Shown one piece after another: positions 8,357-18,110 of a stretch of DNA of 64,000 bases (its first letter is position 1; each line of letters opens with the position of its first letter). The notes below the pieces were generated by a model. It made no database searches. It saw nothing but the letters and a program-made list of their open reading frames with translations, and was not told the DNA's origin. The stretch lies in NCBI RefSeq assembly GCF_022865105.1, contig NZ_JAKNYM010000002.1, positions 467,501 to 531,500 on the forward strand. Reading direction: 5' to 3'. The position numbers and the translations under genes are program-made. The DNA comes from Sphingomicrobium astaxanthinifaciens. Lineage in GTDB: Bacteria; Pseudomonadota; Alphaproteobacteria; Sphingomonadales; Sphingomonadaceae.

Positions 8357-9364
8357 ATGACCGAGCTTTCCAACACCGACGCGCCGCGCCGCGCCGACAC
8401 GCTGCTGAGCGCGCCCGACAAGATGGTGAAGGTGCGCGACGCCTTCGGGATCGACAGCGACATGGAGGTCCCCGCCTTCTCCGAGGCCGACGAGCGCGTG
8501 CCCGACGCCGACCCCGCCTATGTCTTCGACCCCGACACCACGCTGGCGATCGCCGCGGGCTTCGCGCACGACCGCCGCGTCATGGTCCAGGGCTATCACG
8601 GCACCGGCAAGTCGACCCACATCGAACAGGTCGCGGCGCGCCTCAACTGGCCGCTCATCCGCATCAACCTCGATGCCCACATCAGCCGCATCGACCTCGT
8701 CGGGCGCGACGCCATCGTCCTCAAGGACGGCCAGCAGGTCACCGAGTTCAAGGAAGGGCTGCTGCCCTGGTGCCTCCAGCACCCGGTCGCGCTCGTCTTC
8801 GACGAATATGACGCGGGGCGCCCCGACGTGATGTTCGTGATCCAGCGGGTGCTCGAGACCGAGGGCAAGCTGACGCTGCTCGACCAGAACCGGGTGATCA
8901 AGCCCAACCCGCATTTCCGCTTGTTCGCGACCACCAACACGGTGGGGTTGGGCGACACCACCGGGCTCTATCACGGCACGCAGGCGATCAACCAGGGGCA
9001 GATGGACCGCTGGAACATCGTCACCACCTTGAACTACCTGCCCGCCGAGACCGAGGCGCGGATCGTCCTCGCCAAGTCGGGCGAATATGACAAGCCCGAG
9101 GGCAAGAAGACGGTCGAGAGCATGATCAAGGTCGCCGACCTGTCGCGCCAGGGCTTCATCAACGGCGACATCTCGACCGTGATGAGCCCGCGCACGGTCA
9201 TCAGCTGGGCGCAGAACGCGCTCATCTTCGGCGATGTCGGCTATGCCTTCCGCGTCTCCTTCCTCAACAAGTGCGACGAGGCCGAGCGCCCGGTGATCGC
9301 CGAATATTACCAGCGCGTCTTCGGTGAGGACCTGCCCGAGAGCGTGGCGAGCCGCGCGGGCTGA
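8357..9364 (+). CDS. cobS: Aerobic cobaltochelatase subunit CobS (AAA+ ATPase)
   Basis: 335 residues, the usual length. CobS is the AAA+ motor that with CobT and CobN inserts Co2+ into hydrogenobyrinic acid a,c-diamide in the aerobic B12 pathway. Walker A is GYHGTGKST, Walker B is [10 protein letters not shown], the sensor region is [16 protein letters not shown], and the C-terminal helical part is [13 protein letters not shown]. The start MTELSNTD is chosen because it matches the short CobS N-terminus. The TGA and the cobT ATG share one base (TGATG). No cobN or other corrin gene is visible in the window. Confidence 0.93.
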   Translation: MTELSNTDAPRRADTLLSAPDKMVKVRDAFGIDSDMEVPAFSEADERVPDADPAYVFDPDTTLAIAAGFAHDRRVMVQGYHGTGKSTHIEQVAARLNWPLIRINLDAHISRIDLVGRDAIVLKDGQQVTEFKEGLLPWCLQHPVALVFDEYDAGRPDVMFVIQRVLETEGKLTLLDQNRVIKPNPHFRLFATTNTVGLGDTTGLYHGTQAINQGQMDRWNIVTTLNYLPAETEARIVLAKSGEYDKPEGKKTVESMIKVADLSRQGFINGDISTVMSPRTVISWAQNALIFGDVGYAFRVSFLNKCDEAERPVIAEYYQRVFGEDLPESVASRAG

Positions 9365-11181
9365 TGCCCGAGCCCGACACCCTCGACGACTTCCGCCGGG
9401 CGCTGACCGGCGCGGCGCGCGCGCTGGCGCGCGACGAGGCGCTCGAGATCGCCTTCGCCGAGGCCGGACAGACGGGCGAGGGGCGGGTGCCCTCGCCAGG
9501 GCGCGACCTTGCCCCCGCGCTGGTCGCCGAGGCGCGCGGCGCGGCCGACGCGCTGGCGCTGCGCCACCGCTATCACGACCCGCGGGCGCACGCGCGCCGC
9601 GCCCCCGCCGACCTCGAGGCGCGCGCGCTCTACGACGCGCTCGAGACGGCGCGGATCGAGGCCCTGGGGGGGCGCGACTTTCCCGGGGTGAAGGGCAATC
9701 TGTCCGCGCATGCCGAGGCGCGCGTGCGCGTCTCGCCGCTGATGCGCGCGCGCAGTCCCGAGGAGGTCCCGCTCGAGATCGCGGTCGGGCTGCTGGCGCG
9801 CCAGCGGCTGACCGGCGAGGCGCCCTCCGAGGCGGTGGCGCGCAAGCTCGACCTCGTGCGCGCGCAGGTCGAGGAGAAGGCGGGCGCCAGCCTCGATGCG
9901 CTCGATGCCGCGCTCGGCGACCAGGCGGCCTATGCCGATCGCGTCCGCCGGGTGCTCGCCGACCTCGATTTCGACCTCGAGGACGAGGAGGATGGCGAGG
10001 CCGAGGAGCCCGAGGAGGGCGAAGACGGCGAGCCGCCCGAGGACACGGGCGAGGGCGAGGACGAGGACGAGGACAGCGACAGCGCCGCCGACGCGGGCGA
10101 TGCCGAGCAGCGCCCCGAGCAGGACGACGGCGACGACGACGGCGCGGCCGAGATGGACGAGGCCGACCTCCCCCCCGCGGGCGACGACCATGACGATTCC
10201 GCGCAGCAGCCGCGGCAGGGGCGCCGTCCCGACTGGGCCGAGGCCCCGCGCGAGGGGTACAAGGTGTTCACCGAGGCGCATGACGAGATCGTCCACGCCG
10301 AGGAATTGTGCGACCCCGAGGAGCTCGACCGGCTGCGCGCCTATCTCGACGGGCAGGTGGCGGGGCTGGCGGGGATCGTCACCCGGCTCGCCAACCGGCT
10401 CCAGCGCAAGCTGATGGCGCAGCAGGCGCGCAGCTGGGATTTCGACCAGGAAGAAGGGTTGCTCGATGCCGCGCGGCTGGCGCGCGTCGTCGTCTCGCCG
10501 ACCCACTCGCTGTCCTACAAGATCGAGCGCGAGACCGAGTTCAAGGATACCGTCGTCAGCCTGCTGATCGACAATTCGGGCTCGATGCGCGGGCGCCCGA
10601 TCTCGATCGCCGCGATCTGCGCCGACGTGCTCGCGCGCACGCTCGAGCGCTGCGGGGTCAAGAGCGAGATCCTCGGCTTCACCACCCGCGCGTGGAAGGG
10701 CGGCCTCTCGCGCGAGGACTGGCGCGCGGCGGGCTGCCCGCCCCAGCCCGGGCGCCTCAACGACCTGCGCCACATCATCTACAAGAAGGCCGACGAGCCC
10801 TATCGCCACGCGCGCCGCCCGCTGGGGCTGATGATGCGCGAGGGGCTGCTCAAGGAGAATATCGACGGCGAGGCGCTGGTCTGGGCGCATCAGCGGCTGA
10901 TCGCGCGGGCCGAGGAACGGCGGCTGCTGCTGGTCATCTCGGACGGCGCGCCGGTCGACGATTCGACCGGGTCGGCCAATTCGGGGGCCTATCTCGAACA
11001 GCATCTGCGCCATGTCATCGACTGGATCGAGACCCGCTCGCCGGTCGAGCTGGCGGCGATCGGAATCGGCCATGACGTCACCCGCTACTACAAGCGCGCG
11101 GTCACCATTATGGACGCCGAGCAACTGGGCGGGGCGCTGATGGACCAGCTCGCCGGACTGTTCGATGTCGAGATGCGCTGA
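9364..11181 (+). CDS. cobT: Aerobic cobaltochelatase subunit CobT
   Basis: 605 residues. The N-terminal helical domain (1-200) is followed by the very acidic Asp/Glu-rich linker (about 205-290) characteristic of CobT. The C-terminal von Willebrand A domain has the metal-ion site DNSGSMRG and later [15 protein letters not shown]. The [10 protein letters not shown] and [12 protein letters not shown] segments are family-specific. CobT is the partner ring of CobS. A terminator-like hairpin lies six bases after the stop. Because CobN is absent nearby, the pair may depend on an unlinked cobN or have a different partner. Confidence 0.93.
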   Translation: MPEPDTLDDFRRALTGAARALARDEALEIAFAEAGQTGEGRVPSPGRDLAPALVAEARGAADALALRHRYHDPRAHARRAPADLEARALYDALETARIEALGGRDFPGVKGNLSAHAEARVRVSPLMRARSPEEVPLEIAVGLLARQRLTGEAPSEAVARKLDLVRAQVEEKAGASLDALDAALGDQAAYADRVRRVLADLDFDLEDEEDGEAEEPEEGEDGEPPEDTGEGEDEDEDSDSAADAGDAEQRPEQDDGDDDGAAEMDEADLPPAGDDHDDSAQQPRQGRRPDWAEAPREGYKVFTEAHDEIVHAEELCDPEELDRLRAYLDGQVAGLAGIVTRLANRLQRKLMAQQARSWDFDQEEGLLDAARLARVVVSPTHSLSYKIERETEFKDTVVSLLIDNSGSMRGRPISIAAICADVLARTLERCGVKSEILGFTTRAWKGGLSREDWRAAGCPPQPGRLNDLRHIIYKKADEPYRHARRPLGLMMREGLLKENIDGEALVWAHQRLIARAEERRLLLVISDGAPVDDSTGSANSGAYLEQHLRHVIDWIETRSPVELAAIGIGHDVTRYYKRAVTIMDAEQLGGALMDQLAGLFDVEMR

Positions 11182-11186
11182 GCACG

Positions 11187-11219
11187 AAAAAGGCCCGGCC
11201 GACAGGGGTCGACCGGGCC
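11187..11219. terminator. Hairpin after cobT (possible terminator)
   Basis: Arms at 11192-11203 and 11208-11219 (GGCCCGG.CGAC / GTCG.CCGGGCC) form a 12-bp stem with one mismatch and a four-base loop. The A5 run lies to the left, so the U tract would be on the minus-strand transcript; the plus strand has none. It may be a bidirectional or imperfect terminator. Confidence 0.5.
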
Positions 11220-11326
11220 CCCCTCGGTACGCGACTCGAGGGATGGATAGGACAGGGAAAAGGGGGAAAACCCTGTCTATGCAAAGGCTTATGCCAGAAC
11301 TGCCCCGTCCGGGGACTGAATAGGAG

Positions 11327-12262
11327 ATGCAGCCTTCGTTCAGGTCGCTGGCGGGCAGGTCGGCGCGGCTGGTCACCGCCGCCGCGCTGTTCGCCGCCAT
11401 CGCCGCGGTGGGGCTGCGGCTCGACCATTATCGCAGCTGGGGGCCGCAGCAGCCGTTCGCGGTCGCGCTCGAGGAGGTCGCGCTCGACCGCGCCGCGCCG
11501 CGCGGCTGGCGGCTGGCGGGGGCGTGGCGGCTCGACCATCGCTACCTGCGGCTGTCGGGGATGTCGGGGCTGGCGTTCGCCGGCGACCGGCTCGCGGCGG
11601 TCACCGATCATGGCCAGATCGTCCTCTTCGCGCCCCCCGAGGCCGGGCAGGCGCGGCTGCTGGTCGAGCCCTTGCCGCTGCCCGCGCGCGAGGGGCTCGA
11701 TGCCGAGGCGCTGGTGGTCGACCCCGACGGCGCGGGCGGGCAGGTCGCCTACGAGCGGCGCGAGCGCATCGAGCATTTCGTCGACGACTTTCGCGCGATC
11801 GTCGCGCACTGGCCGGTGCCCGGCGCGGGGCGCGGCAATCGCGGCATCGAGGCGATGACCCGGCTCGACGGCCGGCTGGTCGCGCTCGCCGAGACGGGCG
11901 AGGGGTTCATCGAGACGCAGCGGCGGCTGGCGCCGATCGCGGTCGAGGGGCTCGTCGCGATGCCCACCGGGGCGGCGACGCGCGGCACGGGCGAGCTGCT
12001 GGTGCTCCAGCGCGGCGTCGGGCTCGCCGGCTTTCGCACCTGGGTCGCGAGCGGGCGGATCGAGGATGGGGTTATCCGGCTCGACCCGGCGGTCCTGCTC
12101 GGGCTGAGCCGGCGCGACAATGCCGAGGGCATCGCGCTGCGCGCGCGCGCCGACGGCGGGGCCGAGATCTGGATCGTGACCGACGACAATCGGGGTCCGC
12201 CGCAACGCACGCTGCTGGTGCGTTACGAGATGGACCCCGAGGGCTGGCCGATCCGGCGCTGA
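11327..12262 (+). CDS. Phytase-like beta-propeller domain protein (esterase-like, PF13449 type)
   Basis: 311 residues with an N-terminal hydrophobic anchor or signal (LVTAAALFAAIAAVGL, about residues 15-30). The rest is beta-rich: SGMSGLAFAGDRLAAVTDHG, REGLDAEALVVD, ERRERIEHF, NRGIEAMTRLDGRLVALAE, NAEGIALR and IWIVTDDN. This is the repeated 'GLxxEGLA..D' pattern of the 'esterase-like activity of phytase family' proteins, which fold as beta-propellers. It is exported to the periplasm or membrane-anchored; the substrate is unknown. The upstream region (11182-11326) holds the cobT hairpin and a GACAGGG/CCCTGTC inverted repeat. An AGGAG directly precedes the ATG. Confidence 0.8.
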   Translation: MQPSFRSLAGRSARLVTAAALFAAIAAVGLRLDHYRSWGPQQPFAVALEEVALDRAAPRGWRLAGAWRLDHRYLRLSGMSGLAFAGDRLAAVTDHGQIVLFAPPEAGQARLLVEPLPLPAREGLDAEALVVDPDGAGGQVAYERRERIEHFVDDFRAIVAHWPVPGAGRGNRGIEAMTRLDGRLVALAETGEGFIETQRRLAPIAVEGLVAMPTGAATRGTGELLVLQRGVGLAGFRTWVASGRIEDGVIRLDPAVLLGLSRRDNAEGIALRARADGGAEIWIVTDDNRGPPQRTLLVRYEMDPEGWPIRR

Positions 12263-12302
12263 GCGCGGGTCGGCGGCACGCCGCGGCGTGCGCGCCGGGC
12301 GC

Positions 12303-12593
12303 TTAGGCCTGCGCGGCCTTCGCCTTGGCGACTTCGCTCTTCAGCTTGGCAGCCTTGGGCGACAGCTTGTCGCTGCTGGTCTTGAGCAGCCAGTTGTCGA
12401 GACCGCCATTATGTTCGACCGAGCGCAGCCCGTGGGTCGACACGCGCAGCTTGACGCGGCGGTCGAGGGTCTCGCTCAGGAGCGTGACGTTCTGCAGGTT
12501 GGGAAGGAAAACCCGCTTGGTCTTGTTGTTGGCGTGGGAAACGTTGTTGCCCACCTGCCGGCCCTTGCCGGTCAGTTCGCAGACGCGCGACAT
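12303..12593 (-). CDS. rpmB: 50S ribosomal protein L28
   Basis: 96 residues. [29 protein letters not shown] is the L28 signature, followed by [28 protein letters not shown]. It has a longer Lys/Ala-rich tail, as in alphaproteobacteria. It is a structural protein of the large ribosomal subunit. No L33 gene follows. The 40 bases between it and the convergent phytase-like gene contain a perfect 16-base palindrome (12276-12291), without a T run. The leader contains a GGGACC/GGTCCC hairpin. Confidence 0.97.
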   Translation of the reverse strand: MSRVCELTGKGRQVGNNVSHANNKTKRVFLPNLQNVTLLSETLDRRVKLRVSTHGLRSVEHNGGLDNWLLKTSSDKLSPKAAKLKSEVAKAKAAQA

Positions 12594-12761
12594 AATTCTC
12601 GTCCTGTGTCGGTTGGGGACCAGCCGGTCCCGGAAAGCGCTGCCCGATAGCCCGGCCCGTCGCGCAGGTCAACCGATTCGCCCTTGCGGACGCGTCACGG
12701 CGGCAACCCGGGCGCCCCTTTGACGTTTTTTTCACGCTATCAACGGGCAAGGGAGTTTGCC

Positions 12762-13049
12762 GTGCGGGGGCTGGTCGCCGTCATCCTGATCATTCTCGTC
12801 GTCATCATCGCCGCGATCGGCGCGGGCTTCGTCCACCTCGACCGCGATCGCGGTCGCGCCGCCGCGACCGCGTTCGACAACCCGGGCTTGATCGACGCCA
12901 GCGACAATGGCGGCTTCGATGTCGAGACGGGTAGCCGCCCCCCGGGCGAGCGCGCGCCGCGCGTCGCGGAGCCGCCGGAAGACACCGCGCCCGCTACCGC
13001 CGCTTCGCCCGCGGCCCCCGCAGCCGCCGCCGCCGCGCCGGGGGCGTGA
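12762..13049 (+). CDS. Small single-span membrane protein, unknown
   Basis: About 95 residues from a GTG preceded by AAGGGAG. Residues 4-24 (LVAVILIILVVIIAAIGAGFV) form a strong membrane anchor. The rest is a hydrophilic and then Pro/Ala-rich tail ending in a run of alanines, probably periplasmic. I recognise no domain. It is co-directional with tadA, 31 bases upstream of it. The frame extends further upstream but the hydrophobic helix and the ribosome site favour this start. Confidence 0.65.
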   Translation: MRGLVAVILIILVVIIAAIGAGFVHLDRDRGRAAATAFDNPGLIDASDNGGFDVETGSRPPGERAPRVAEPPEDTAPATAASPAAPAAAAAAPGA

Positions 13050-13080
13050 CACGACCCGCCCGCGCGCGCTAGCGGGGGGC

Positions 13081-13539
13081 ATGACCGCTTTCCCGCTCCC
13101 CGCCCCGATGCGCCAGGCGCTCGACCTCGCCGCCGCCGCCGCGGCAGCGGGCGAGGTGCCCGTCGGCGCGGTGGTGACCGATCCGCGCGGCCGGGTCGTC
13201 GCGCGCGCCGAGAACCGGATGCGGCGCGACGCCGACCCCACCGCGCACGCCGAAATGGTCGCGATTCGCGCCGCCGCCGCCGCGCTCGGCAGCGAGCGGC
13301 TGGTCGGCTGCCAGTTGTTCGTCAGCCTCGAGCCCTGCGCGATGTGCGCGGGGGCGATCGCGCTCGCCCGGCTCGCCCGGCTCACCTATGCCGCCGAGGA
13401 TCCCAAGGGGGGCGCGGTCGCGCACGGCCCCCGCTTCTTCGCCCAGCCGACCTGCCACCATCGCCCCGAGGTGCTCGCCGGGCTGGGCGAGGAGGAGGCC
13501 GCCGCGCTGCTGCGCGACTTCTTCGCCGCGCGGCGTTGA
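13081..13539 (+). CDS. tadA: tRNA-specific adenosine deaminase
   Basis: 152 residues. It deaminates A34 to inosine in tRNA-Arg(ACG). The zinc deaminase motifs are HAEMVAIRAA (His ligand and catalytic Glu) and PCAMCAGA (two Cys ligands). GEVPVGAVV precedes them and DPKGGAVAHGP follows. The N-terminus is short, fitting TadA rather than larger guanine deaminases. The stop at 13539 is followed by the strong hairpin at 13577-13609, which it shares with the convergent OmpA-family gene. Confidence 0.9.
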   Translation: MTAFPLPAPMRQALDLAAAAAAAGEVPVGAVVTDPRGRVVARAENRMRRDADPTAHAEMVAIRAAAAALGSERLVGCQLFVSLEPCAMCAGAIALARLARLTYAAEDPKGGAVAHGPRFFAQPTCHHRPEVLAGLGEEEAAALLRDFFAARR

Positions 13540-13570
13540 GGCGTCGCCGTCGCGCGCGGCGCGATGGCGC

Positions 13571-13609
13571 AAGAAAAGGCCCCCGCTTCCGCACCGGAAG
13601 CGGGGGCCT
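13571..13609 (-). terminator. Strong rho-independent terminator (for the OmpA-family gene)
   Basis: A perfect 15-bp stem (13577-13591 with 13595-13609) has a 3-base CAC loop. On the minus strand it is followed by TTTTCTT. It sits 32 bases past the OmpA-family stop. On the plus strand it may also stop tadA transcripts, though the T tract there is poor. Confidence 0.85.
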
Positions 13610-13641
13610 CGTCATTGAACGCGCGAGGGCGTGCGAGCGGC

Positions 13642-14331
13642 CTAGTAGCCCGCCGCGTTGACGTCCTGCTGGGTCACCGGCACGACCTTGATCTCGACCC
13701 GGCGGTTCTGCGCGCGGCCATATTCGGTCGAATTGTCGGCGATCGGCTGCGTCTCGCCATAGCCGACGGTGGCCATCCGCGCCCGCTGCACCCCGCGCGC
13801 GGCGAGATAGTCGGCGACCGCGTTGGCGCGATTGACCGAGAGCCGCTGGTTATAGTCGTCGCGCCCCGTCGAATCGGTGTGGCCCATGATGTCGATATAG
13901 GTCGAATCATAGGTCGAGAGCGTCCGCGCCACCTCGTCGAGCGTCGCGCGGAACTCGGGCTGGATGGTATAGCTGTCGACCGGGAAGGTGACCGAGCTCG
14001 GCATCCGCAGCAGCAGCTCGTCGCCGTCGCGGATGACGTCGACCCCGGTGCCCGCGGTGGCGCGGCGCATGTCCTGCTCCTGCTTGTCCATATAGGCGCC
14101 GACCGCGCCGCCGGCGACCGCGCCGACCCCGGCGCCGATGATCTTGGCGGTGCGATCGTTGCGCCCGCCGATGATGTCGCCGAGCAGGTAGCCGAGCACC
14201 GCGCCCGCCCCGGTGCCGATCGCGGCCTCGGTCGAGATCCGGCGCTCGCCGGTCATCGCGTCGGTGGTGCAGGCCGCGGTGCCGAGCCCGGCAACCACGG
14301 CAACGGCGGTGATCTTGTGCGTCAACTTCAT
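13642..14331 (-). CDS. OmpA-family peptidoglycan-associated lipoprotein
   Basis: 229 residues. The signal sequence MKLTHKITAVAVVAGLGTAAC ends in a likely lipidated Cys. A glycine-zipper region follows (AAIGTGAGAVLGYLLGDIIGG and IIGAGVGAVAGGAVGAYMD). The C-terminal OmpA domain has DSTYIDIMGHTDSTG, RLSVNRANAVADYLA, GYGETQPIADN and RAQNRRVEI, the peptidoglycan-binding pattern of YiaD/Pal-like proteins. It probably anchors the outer membrane to the wall. The gene is monocistronic, with its own terminator. Confidence 0.92.
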   Translation of the reverse strand: MKLTHKITAVAVVAGLGTAACTTDAMTGERRISTEAAIGTGAGAVLGYLLGDIIGGRNDRTAKIIGAGVGAVAGGAVGAYMDKQEQDMRRATAGTGVDVIRDGDELLLRMPSSVTFPVDSYTIQPEFRATLDEVARTLSTYDSTYIDIMGHTDSTGRDDYNQRLSVNRANAVADYLAARGVQRARMATVGYGETQPIADNSTEYGRAQNRRVEIKVVPVTQQDVNAAGY

Positions 14332-14485
14332 GTTCTTACTCCCTTGGCAACTTGTCCGTCGGGCAACCAAAGTCGCGTGCCCGCGGAAGTTCCATGCCGG
14401 TGCGTGCGCGCTCGTTTCGGAACCTCAACTGAACGCATGCGCTTGTCGGATCGTCGTTAAGGCGGCAAAAGGCCCGTCGACCATC

Positions 14486-15823
14486 ATGCCCCCATCCGAT
14501 CCCTTCCCCATTCTCGACCTTTTCGTCCTGCTCGCGCTGATCGCGCTCAACGGGGTGCTCGCGATGAGCGAGCTGGCGATCGTCTCGGCGCGCCCGAGCC
14601 GGCTGCGCTCGCTGGCCGAACAGGGCTCGGCGGGGGCGCGCCGCGCGCTCGACCTCGCGGGCGAGCCGGGCCGCTTCCTGTCGACCGTGCAGATCGGCAT
14701 CACGCTGATCGGCATCCTCGCGGGCGCCTATTCGGGGGCGACCTTCGGCGAACCGGTGTCGCAGCGGCTCGAGCTGCTCGGGCTCGGCGGCGCGACCGCC
14801 GACAGCCTCGGCTTCGGGCTAGTGATCGTGCTCACCACCTATGTCAGCCTCGTCATCGGCGAGCTGGTTCCCAAGCAGATCGCGCTGCGCAACCCCGAAC
14901 CGATCGCCGCGCTGCTGTCGCGCCCGATGGCCTTCCTCAGCCGCGCCACCGCGCCGCTGGTGTGGATCCTCGACAAGACCAGCGCGGCGATCTTCAAGCT
15001 GGCGGGGATGAACCGCGAGAACGACCAGGCCGTCACCGCCGAGGAACTGCACCTCGTGGTCGCCGAGGCGCAGTCGGCCGGCGTGCTCGAGGAATCGGAG
15101 CGCGCGATCATCTCCTCGGTGGTCCGCCTCGCCGACCGCCCGGTGCGCGAGATCATGACCCCGCGCACCGAGATCGACTGGCTCGCCGCCGATGCCACCA
15201 GCGCCGAGATCCGCGCCGCGCTCGCGCAGACCCCGCACAGCCGGCTGCCCGTCGCCAACGGCTCGGTCGACGACATCGTCGGCATCGTCTCGGCGCGCGA
15301 CCTGCTCGACGCGATGCTCGACGGGCAGGAGCTCGACCTCGTCGGGCTCGCCCGCCCGGCGCCGATCATTCCCGACCTGATGGACGCGATGGACGCGCTC
15401 GACGTGCTGCGCGAGGCCGACGTGCCGCTCGCGCTGGTGCACGACGAATATGGCCATCTCGACGGGATCGTCACCCCGGGCTCGATTCTGATCGCGCTCG
15501 CGGGCACCTTCCGCAACGACGAGGACGAGGAGGAGCCGGTGCGCGCCCGCGAGGACGGCTCGTGGCTCGTCTCGGGCACCGCCAATGCCGAGATCCTCGT
15601 CGAGAAGCTGGGATTGAAACTCGACGAGGACCGCGACTATGCGACCGCCGCCGGGCTCGCGCTCGCGGTGCTGCGGCGGCTGCCCGAGGAGGGCGAGAAA
15701 TTCGCCTTCCAGGGGTGGGTGTTCGAGATCGTCGACATGGACGGGCGCAAGATCGACAAGCTCATCGCGAGCCGCCAGCGCAAGCGCCGCAAGAAGCCGA
15801 CCCCCGCCGCCCCCGCGGCCTAG
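14486..15823 (+). CDS. CNNM/hemolysin-C-like transporter with CBS pair and CorC/HlyC domain
   Basis: 445 residues. A CNNM (DUF21) membrane domain comes first (residues ~8-200): ALIALNGVLAMSELAIVSAR, FLSTVQIGITLIGILAGAYSG, VSLVIGELVPKQIAL. Two CBS motifs follow (REIMTPRTEIDWL, DIVGIVSARDLLDAM), then the DEYGHLDGIVTPG segment and a C-terminal FAD-binding/CorC_HlyC-like domain. Relatives are Mg2+/Co2+ efflux or Na+/Mg2+ exchange proteins; 'hemolysin' is historical. The start at 14486 precedes a clear first membrane helix. The stop overlaps that of the convergent gene in CTAG. Confidence 0.92.
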   Translation: MPPSDPFPILDLFVLLALIALNGVLAMSELAIVSARPSRLRSLAEQGSAGARRALDLAGEPGRFLSTVQIGITLIGILAGAYSGATFGEPVSQRLELLGLGGATADSLGFGLVIVLTTYVSLVIGELVPKQIALRNPEPIAALLSRPMAFLSRATAPLVWILDKTSAAIFKLAGMNRENDQAVTAEELHLVVAEAQSAGVLEESERAIISSVVRLADRPVREIMTPRTEIDWLAADATSAEIRAALAQTPHSRLPVANGSVDDIVGIVSARDLLDAMLDGQELDLVGLARPAPIIPDLMDAMDALDVLREADVPLALVHDEYGHLDGIVTPGSILIALAGTFRNDEDEEEPVRAREDGSWLVSGTANAEILVEKLGLKLDEDRDYATAAGLALAVLRRLPEEGEKFAFQGWVFEIVDMDGRKIDKLIASRQRKRRKKPTPAAPAA

Positions 15824-16326
15824 AGCTTGCCGAAGCGCGCCTCGTAGCCGTCGATGTCGCCGCGCGCGAGATAGTCGGCCTGCTCGACCACCCGGTCGCG
15901 CGCGAGCCGTCCCTTGAAGCTGCCGAGATGCTCGTCGATCTTGGCGAGCTGCGCGGGGGTGAGCTTGGCGATCTGGTCGAAGCGCACGATCCCGAGCCCG
16001 TTGAGCGCGGTGGCCAGCTTGGGCCCCACTCCCTTGAGCCGCTTGAGATCGTCGGGCTCGCCGGTGGCGCCGGGCAGGTGCTCGTGGACCTCGGCCTGCA
16101 TGAACTGGCCCGACACGTCGGTCAGCCCCGCCGCCGCCTCGTCGACCAGCCCGCGCCCTTCCTTCGAGCGCGCGTCCTCGATCCCCGCCATGTGCGGGCG
16201 GCGCGGCGCGCTGTCGTCGGACAGCGTGACCCGCTGCTTGGGGCGGAAGATAAGGTAACCGGCGACGATGCCCACCAGCAGCGCCACCAGGATGACCGGC
16301 CAATAGGTTTGGATGAGCGTGTCCAT
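15820..16326 (-). CDS. Membrane-anchored helix-hairpin-helix protein
   Basis: 168 residues. There is an N-terminal membrane span (YWPVILVALLVGIVAGYLI, residues 8-26) and then a soluble region. A helix-hairpin-helix reads LKRLKGVGPKLATALNGLGI (about 93-112), followed by FDQIAKLTPAQLAKIDE. This pattern occurs in 'predicted flap endonuclease-1-like' proteins, where HhH binds DNA or mediates contacts; no nuclease residues are evident. It lies nine bases downstream of the two-span protein gene and is the third gene of the purD operon. Confidence 0.75.
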   Translation of the reverse strand: MDTLIQTYWPVILVALLVGIVAGYLIFRPKQRVTLSDDSAPRRPHMAGIEDARSKEGRGLVDEAAAGLTDVSGQFMQAEVHEHLPGATGEPDDLKRLKGVGPKLATALNGLGIVRFDQIAKLTPAQLAKIDEHLGSFKGRLARDRVVEQADYLARGDIDGYEARFGKL

Positions 16327-16335
16327 GAAAGCTCC

Positions 16336-16830
16336 TCAGATCTCGTAACGATAGGGATCGCGCGCGCGACCGAACAGGAAGAAGGCGACCAGCAGCCCCG
16401 CGCCGAAGGCGGCGAGCCCGGCCAGTTCGACCTCGACTATGAGAGGTAAGAGCGGGACCCCGCTCACGGTTCCCCCGCCCCCGGGCACGAGCCACTGCAC
16501 GTCCGCGACTTGCGGCAGGTCGGACAGGATGCGCGCCAGTTCGGCGCGCTGGAAATCATCGGCCTCGCCCGCCAGCCACAGCCGCCGCGTCAGCGGCTCG
16601 CGCTCGACGAAGGGGGTGATGTGTCCCATCTCGTAATAGGCCAGGTTGCGCCGCGCCAGCTCCTCGGTCTCGAAGGCATAGCGCGCCGAGGCCTGCCCGA
16701 GCGCGCCGTGCCACAGCGCCGAGGCGAGCACGACCAGCGCGATGCCGAACAGGAGGACGAGGCGGGGCTTCATCGCCTCCCGCTCTGCCATGGGCGCGAA
16801 GCGGCTGGCAAGGGGCGCGCGCTCAGCCAT
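16336..16830 (-). CDS. Two-span membrane protein with a BON-like segment
   Basis: About 164 residues. The first span is LVLLFGIALVVLASALWHG (about 23-41). The periplasmic part contains RRLWLAGEADDFQRAELARI and VADVQWLVPG, which resembles a BON core. A second span near the end (FGAGLLVAFFLFG) is followed by RARDPYRYEI. The ATG at 16830 overlaps the purD stop by eight bases; the Met at residue 20 is an alternative start. I do not recognise a named family. It is probably co-transcribed with purD and the HhH protein. Confidence 0.6.
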   Translation of the reverse strand: MAERAPLASRFAPMAEREAMKPRLVLLFGIALVVLASALWHGALGQASARYAFETEELARRNLAYYEMGHITPFVEREPLTRRLWLAGEADDFQRAELARILSDLPQVADVQWLVPGGGGTVSGVPLLPLIVEVELAGLAAFGAGLLVAFFLFGRARDPYRYEI

Positions 16831-18082
16831 CGCGTTCGAGTTCGCGCCAGCCGATGTCGCGGCGGGCGAAGCCGTCGCCGAACTCGATCCGATCGAGCGC
16901 GGCATAGGCCCCCGCGCGCGCATCGGCGAGGCTGGCCCCCGCGGCGGTGACGTTGAGGACGCGCCCGCCGCTGGCGACCAGCGTGCCGTCCTCGGCGCGC
17001 GCGGTGCCCGCCTGGAAGACGATCGCGCCCTCGGCCTCGGCGGCCTCGATGCCCTCGATCGCGCCGCCGCTGGCCGCGCGCGCGGGATAGCCCTTGGCGG
17101 CGACCACCACGGTCATCACATGCGCCTCCTCGAGCGCGAGCGGGTCGGCCTCGGCCAGCCGCCCCTCGGCGACCGCGCGCAGCGTCGCGGCGAGGTCGCC
17201 GGCGATGCGCGGCATGATCGCCTGGCATTCGGGGTCGCCGAAACGGACGTTATATTCGATCAGCTTGGGGCCCTCGGGGGTCAGCATCAGCCCGGCGTAG
17301 AGCACCCCGCGATAGGGCATGCCCTGCGCGGCCAGCCACGCCGCGGTCGGGGTCACGATCTCGAGCATCGCGCGGCGCGCGAGGTCGTCGGTCAGCACGG
17401 GGGCGGGGCTGTAGGCGCCCATCCCCCCGGTGTTGGGGCCGGTATCGCCCTCGCCGACGCGTTTGTGGTCCTGCGCGCTGGCGAGGAACTGGACGGTCTC
17501 GCCGTCGCACAGCGCGAACAGGCTGGCTTCCTCGCCCTCGAGGAACTGCTCGATCACCAGCGGCGCATCGCCCGCTGCGCGCACCGCCGCCTCCGCCTCC
17601 TCGCGGGTCGTGGCGACGGTCACCCCCTTGCCCGCGGCGAGCCCGTCGGCCTTGATCACGACGGGCACCCCGAACGCGTCGATCGCGGCCAGCGCCGCCT
17701 CCACGCTCGCGGTCTCGCGGTAGGCGGCGGTGGGGATGCCGGCGGCGTCGCACAGCCGCTTGGTGAAGCTCTTCGAGCCCTCGAGCATCGCCGCCCCCTT
17801 GCCCGGGCCGAAGCAGGCGATGCCTTTTTCCTCGAGCGCGTCGGCAAGCCCCGCCACCAGCGGCGCCTCGGGGCCGACGACGACGAGGTCGGCGCCGATC
17901 CCCTGCGCGAGCCGCACCGTGGCCGCGGTGTCGCCGAGGTCGAGCGCGTGCACCTCGTCGGCCCAGCGCGCCATCCCCGGGTTGCCCGGCGCGACGTGGA
18001 GCTCGGCGCAACTGCCGCATTGCGAAAGTCGCCACGCCAGCGCATCTTCGCGTCCACCCGAACCCAAGAGCAGGATCTTCAT
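16823..18082 (-). CDS. purD: Phosphoribosylamine-glycine ligase
   Basis: 419 residues, normal for GARS. It joins 5-phosphoribosylamine and glycine with ATP in step two of purine synthesis. [17 protein letters not shown] opens the N-domain. The ATP-grasp part shows [53 protein letters not shown] and [11 protein letters not shown]. The C-terminal B-domain includes [10 protein letters not shown] second ATG directly precedes the chosen one. It leads a three-gene operon and diverges from xseA, the starts being only about 28 bases apart. Confidence 0.96.
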   Translation of the reverse strand: MKILLLGSGGREDALAWRLSQCGSCAELHVAPGNPGMARWADEVHALDLGDTAATVRLAQGIGADLVVVGPEAPLVAGLADALEEKGIACFGPGKGAAMLEGSKSFTKRLCDAAGIPTAAYRETASVEAALAAIDAFGVPVVIKADGLAAGKGVTVATTREEAEAAVRAAGDAPLVIEQFLEGEEASLFALCDGETVQFLASAQDHKRVGEGDTGPNTGGMGAYSPAPVLTDDLARRAMLEIVTPTAAWLAAQGMPYRGVLYAGLMLTPEGPKLIEYNVRFGDPECQAIMPRIAGDLAATLRAVAEGRLAEADPLALEEAHVMTVVVAAKGYPARAASGGAIEGIEAAEAEGAIVFQAGTARAEDGTLVASGGRVLNVTAAGASLADARAGAYAALDRIEFGDGFARRDIGWRELERDG

Positions 18083-18110
18083 CATCGCCTCCAAGCCACC
18101 GTCTAGCGGC

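Noticed and set aside
12276-12291. Perfect palindrome between the phytase-like gene and rpmB as a terminator
   Set aside because: It has no T run on either strand; in DNA this GC-rich a 16-base palindrome of G/C may be coincidental.
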